From JBJXHG01 sp046160865 (lineage in GTDB: Bacteria > Planctomycetota > UBA1135 > GCA-002686595): DNA of 7,473 bases. The notes under the pieces were generated by a model that saw nothing but the letters and a program-made list of their open reading frames with translations, had not been told where the DNA came from and searched no databases. The position numbers and the translations under genes were made by a program. Below, in pieces: positions 7,036 through 7,473 of this stretch (position 1 is its first letter; each line of letters begins with the position of its first letter). The DNA lies in assembly GCA_046160865.1 (NCBI GenBank), contig JBJXHG010000171.1, positions 1 through 7,473 of the forward strand, written 5' to 3'.

Positions 7036-7307
7036 CTTGCTGGAAGCGGCGCAAGGCGAACCCACGCCCTCGCTGGCGCGAGCGTGCGCACGAGCTTCTG
7101 CGCGAGCAACGACGTGTGACGCGGGGTGACGAACGGTGACGCGCGTCGGCGCACACGGCTCGGCGTTTCCGCCACGGCTGCGCGGCCCACAGGGCGCGAG
7201 CTCGCCGTGGTATGCGCGTGGCCGCACCTGTCCGCCCCGCTGCCCGCGGCCGTGCCAGCGACGACGATCTCGACCTTGGTGAGAGCGGACTTCCGACTCA
7301 GGACACG
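7036..7307. other. Non-coding stretch with no recognised feature
   Basis: Roughly 270 bases between the DUF1501 gene and repeat copy C. I find no tRNA and no gene with a convincing start and ribosome binding site. GTGACG-type hexamers recur three times (about 7116-7141) without further structure. A minus-strand frame reading RVLSRKSALTKVEIVVAG from 7307 has a faintly protein-like composition and begins exactly at the repeat edge. It could be an old gene fragment, but the evidence is too thin to call it. Confidence 0.5.
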
Positions 7308-7470
7308 AGCAGCCCGTGGTGAAAGTGCTTCGAGCGCGAAAGTCGTCCGTTCGTGTCGGAACCAGGAGCGCGACCGCAGGCGAATCCTCGAGATTCGCCG
7401 AGGATCGTGCGACGCCGAGCCGGCGCGAACGGACGACTTTCGTGCCGAATGACTTTCACCACGGGCTGCT
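7308..7470 (+). repeat. Long palindromic repeat, copy C (complete)
   Basis: 163-nt palindrome and the best-preserved copy. The outer stem is a perfect 19 bp (7308-7326 with 7452-7470). After a 2x2 internal loop come 4 bp, a bulged A (7333), then 26 contiguous pairs (7334-7359 with 7420-7445) including three G-T pairs. An inner 8-bp stem (7368-7375 with 7402-7410, one bulge, one G-T) and an apical 8-bp stem (7379-7386 with 7392-7399, loop CTCGA) follow. That is about 65 bp in total. Each arm carries GAAAGT twice (7321 and 7338; ACTTTC at 7436 and 7452). The element ends in GCTAG just before the window edge, as copy A does before the chrA ribosome binding site. Confidence 0.92.
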
Positions 7471-7473
7471 AGC

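Noticed and set aside
7190..7307. Minus-strand fragment reading SRKSALTKVEIVVAG next to repeat copy C
   Set aside because: Somewhat protein-like, which would parallel the remnant beside copy B, but it is short with no stop-start coupling, family match or start, so it is not supportable as a gene fragment.
7379..7406. Alternative apical pairing ATCCTCG with CGAGGAT, suggesting a two-state switch in the repeat
   Set aside because: Possible in copies B and C but broken by a mismatch in copy A, whereas the GGCGAATC/GATTCGCC stem is invariant in all three.
7126..7452. Plus-strand 108-codon frame at the window end
   Set aside because: The second half is the translation of repeat copy C, there is no ribosome binding site, and no recognisable motif is present.
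1..7473. CRISPR array or integron-like array formed by the repeats
   Set aside because: Only three copies, kilobases apart, in mixed orientation with genes between them; no regular spacers and no cas or integrase gene.

Overview
This window is GC-rich (roughly 68-70% by eye) and its main gene content is typical of a planctomycete. The largest gene carries the PSCyt1, PSCyt2 (DUF1549) and PSD1 (DUF1553) domains and overlaps a DUF1501 gene, a pairing found in many copies in Planctomycetota and some related phyla. The high GC would suit one of the GC-rich planctomycete lineages, but there is no rRNA or phylogenetic marker here, so the placement is inference.

Layout: positions 1-110 hold a truncated copy of a long palindromic repeat, which runs straight into a strong Shine-Dalgarno and a two-domain chromate transporter (chrA, 121-1314, + strand). 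The 3' side of chrA faces a small minus-strand unit (1680 down to 1388). That unit consists of the last ~35 codons of an otherwise missing gene, overlapping by one base the start of a tiny membrane protein. The second copy of the repeat (1678-1839) cuts off the upstream gene and lies 19 bases before the start of the planctomycete cytochrome-type gene (1859-5557, 1232 aa). That gene overlaps the DUF1501 gene (5554-7008, 484 aa) by ATGA. A ~300-base non-coding stretch follows, and a complete third copy of the repeat (7308-7470) ends the window.

Most interesting points. (1) The tiny minus-strand membrane gene reaches an in-frame TGA after 29 codons, but the frame continues for 31 more codons to TAG. 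A cysteine lies five residues after the TGA, and a two-tier hairpin with a loop G 21 nt downstream matches the expected layout of a bacterial SECIS element. It is a good candidate for an unannotated selenoprotein. (2) The three repeats fold into very long hairpins (about 65 bp in the complete copy). Between copies there is a compensatory base-pair swap. All ten non-Watson-Crick oppositions I counted in the aligned stems of the two full copies are G-T on the same strand, none A-C, which points to selection on an RNA rather than a passive DNA palindrome.

Functionally, the PSCyt/PSD1 and DUF1501 proteins are predicted to be exported (Sec-type and Tat-type leaders) and co-translated; their biochemical role is not established. 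ChrA is an inner-membrane oxyanion exporter. Nothing in the window links it to the other genes except the shared repeat.
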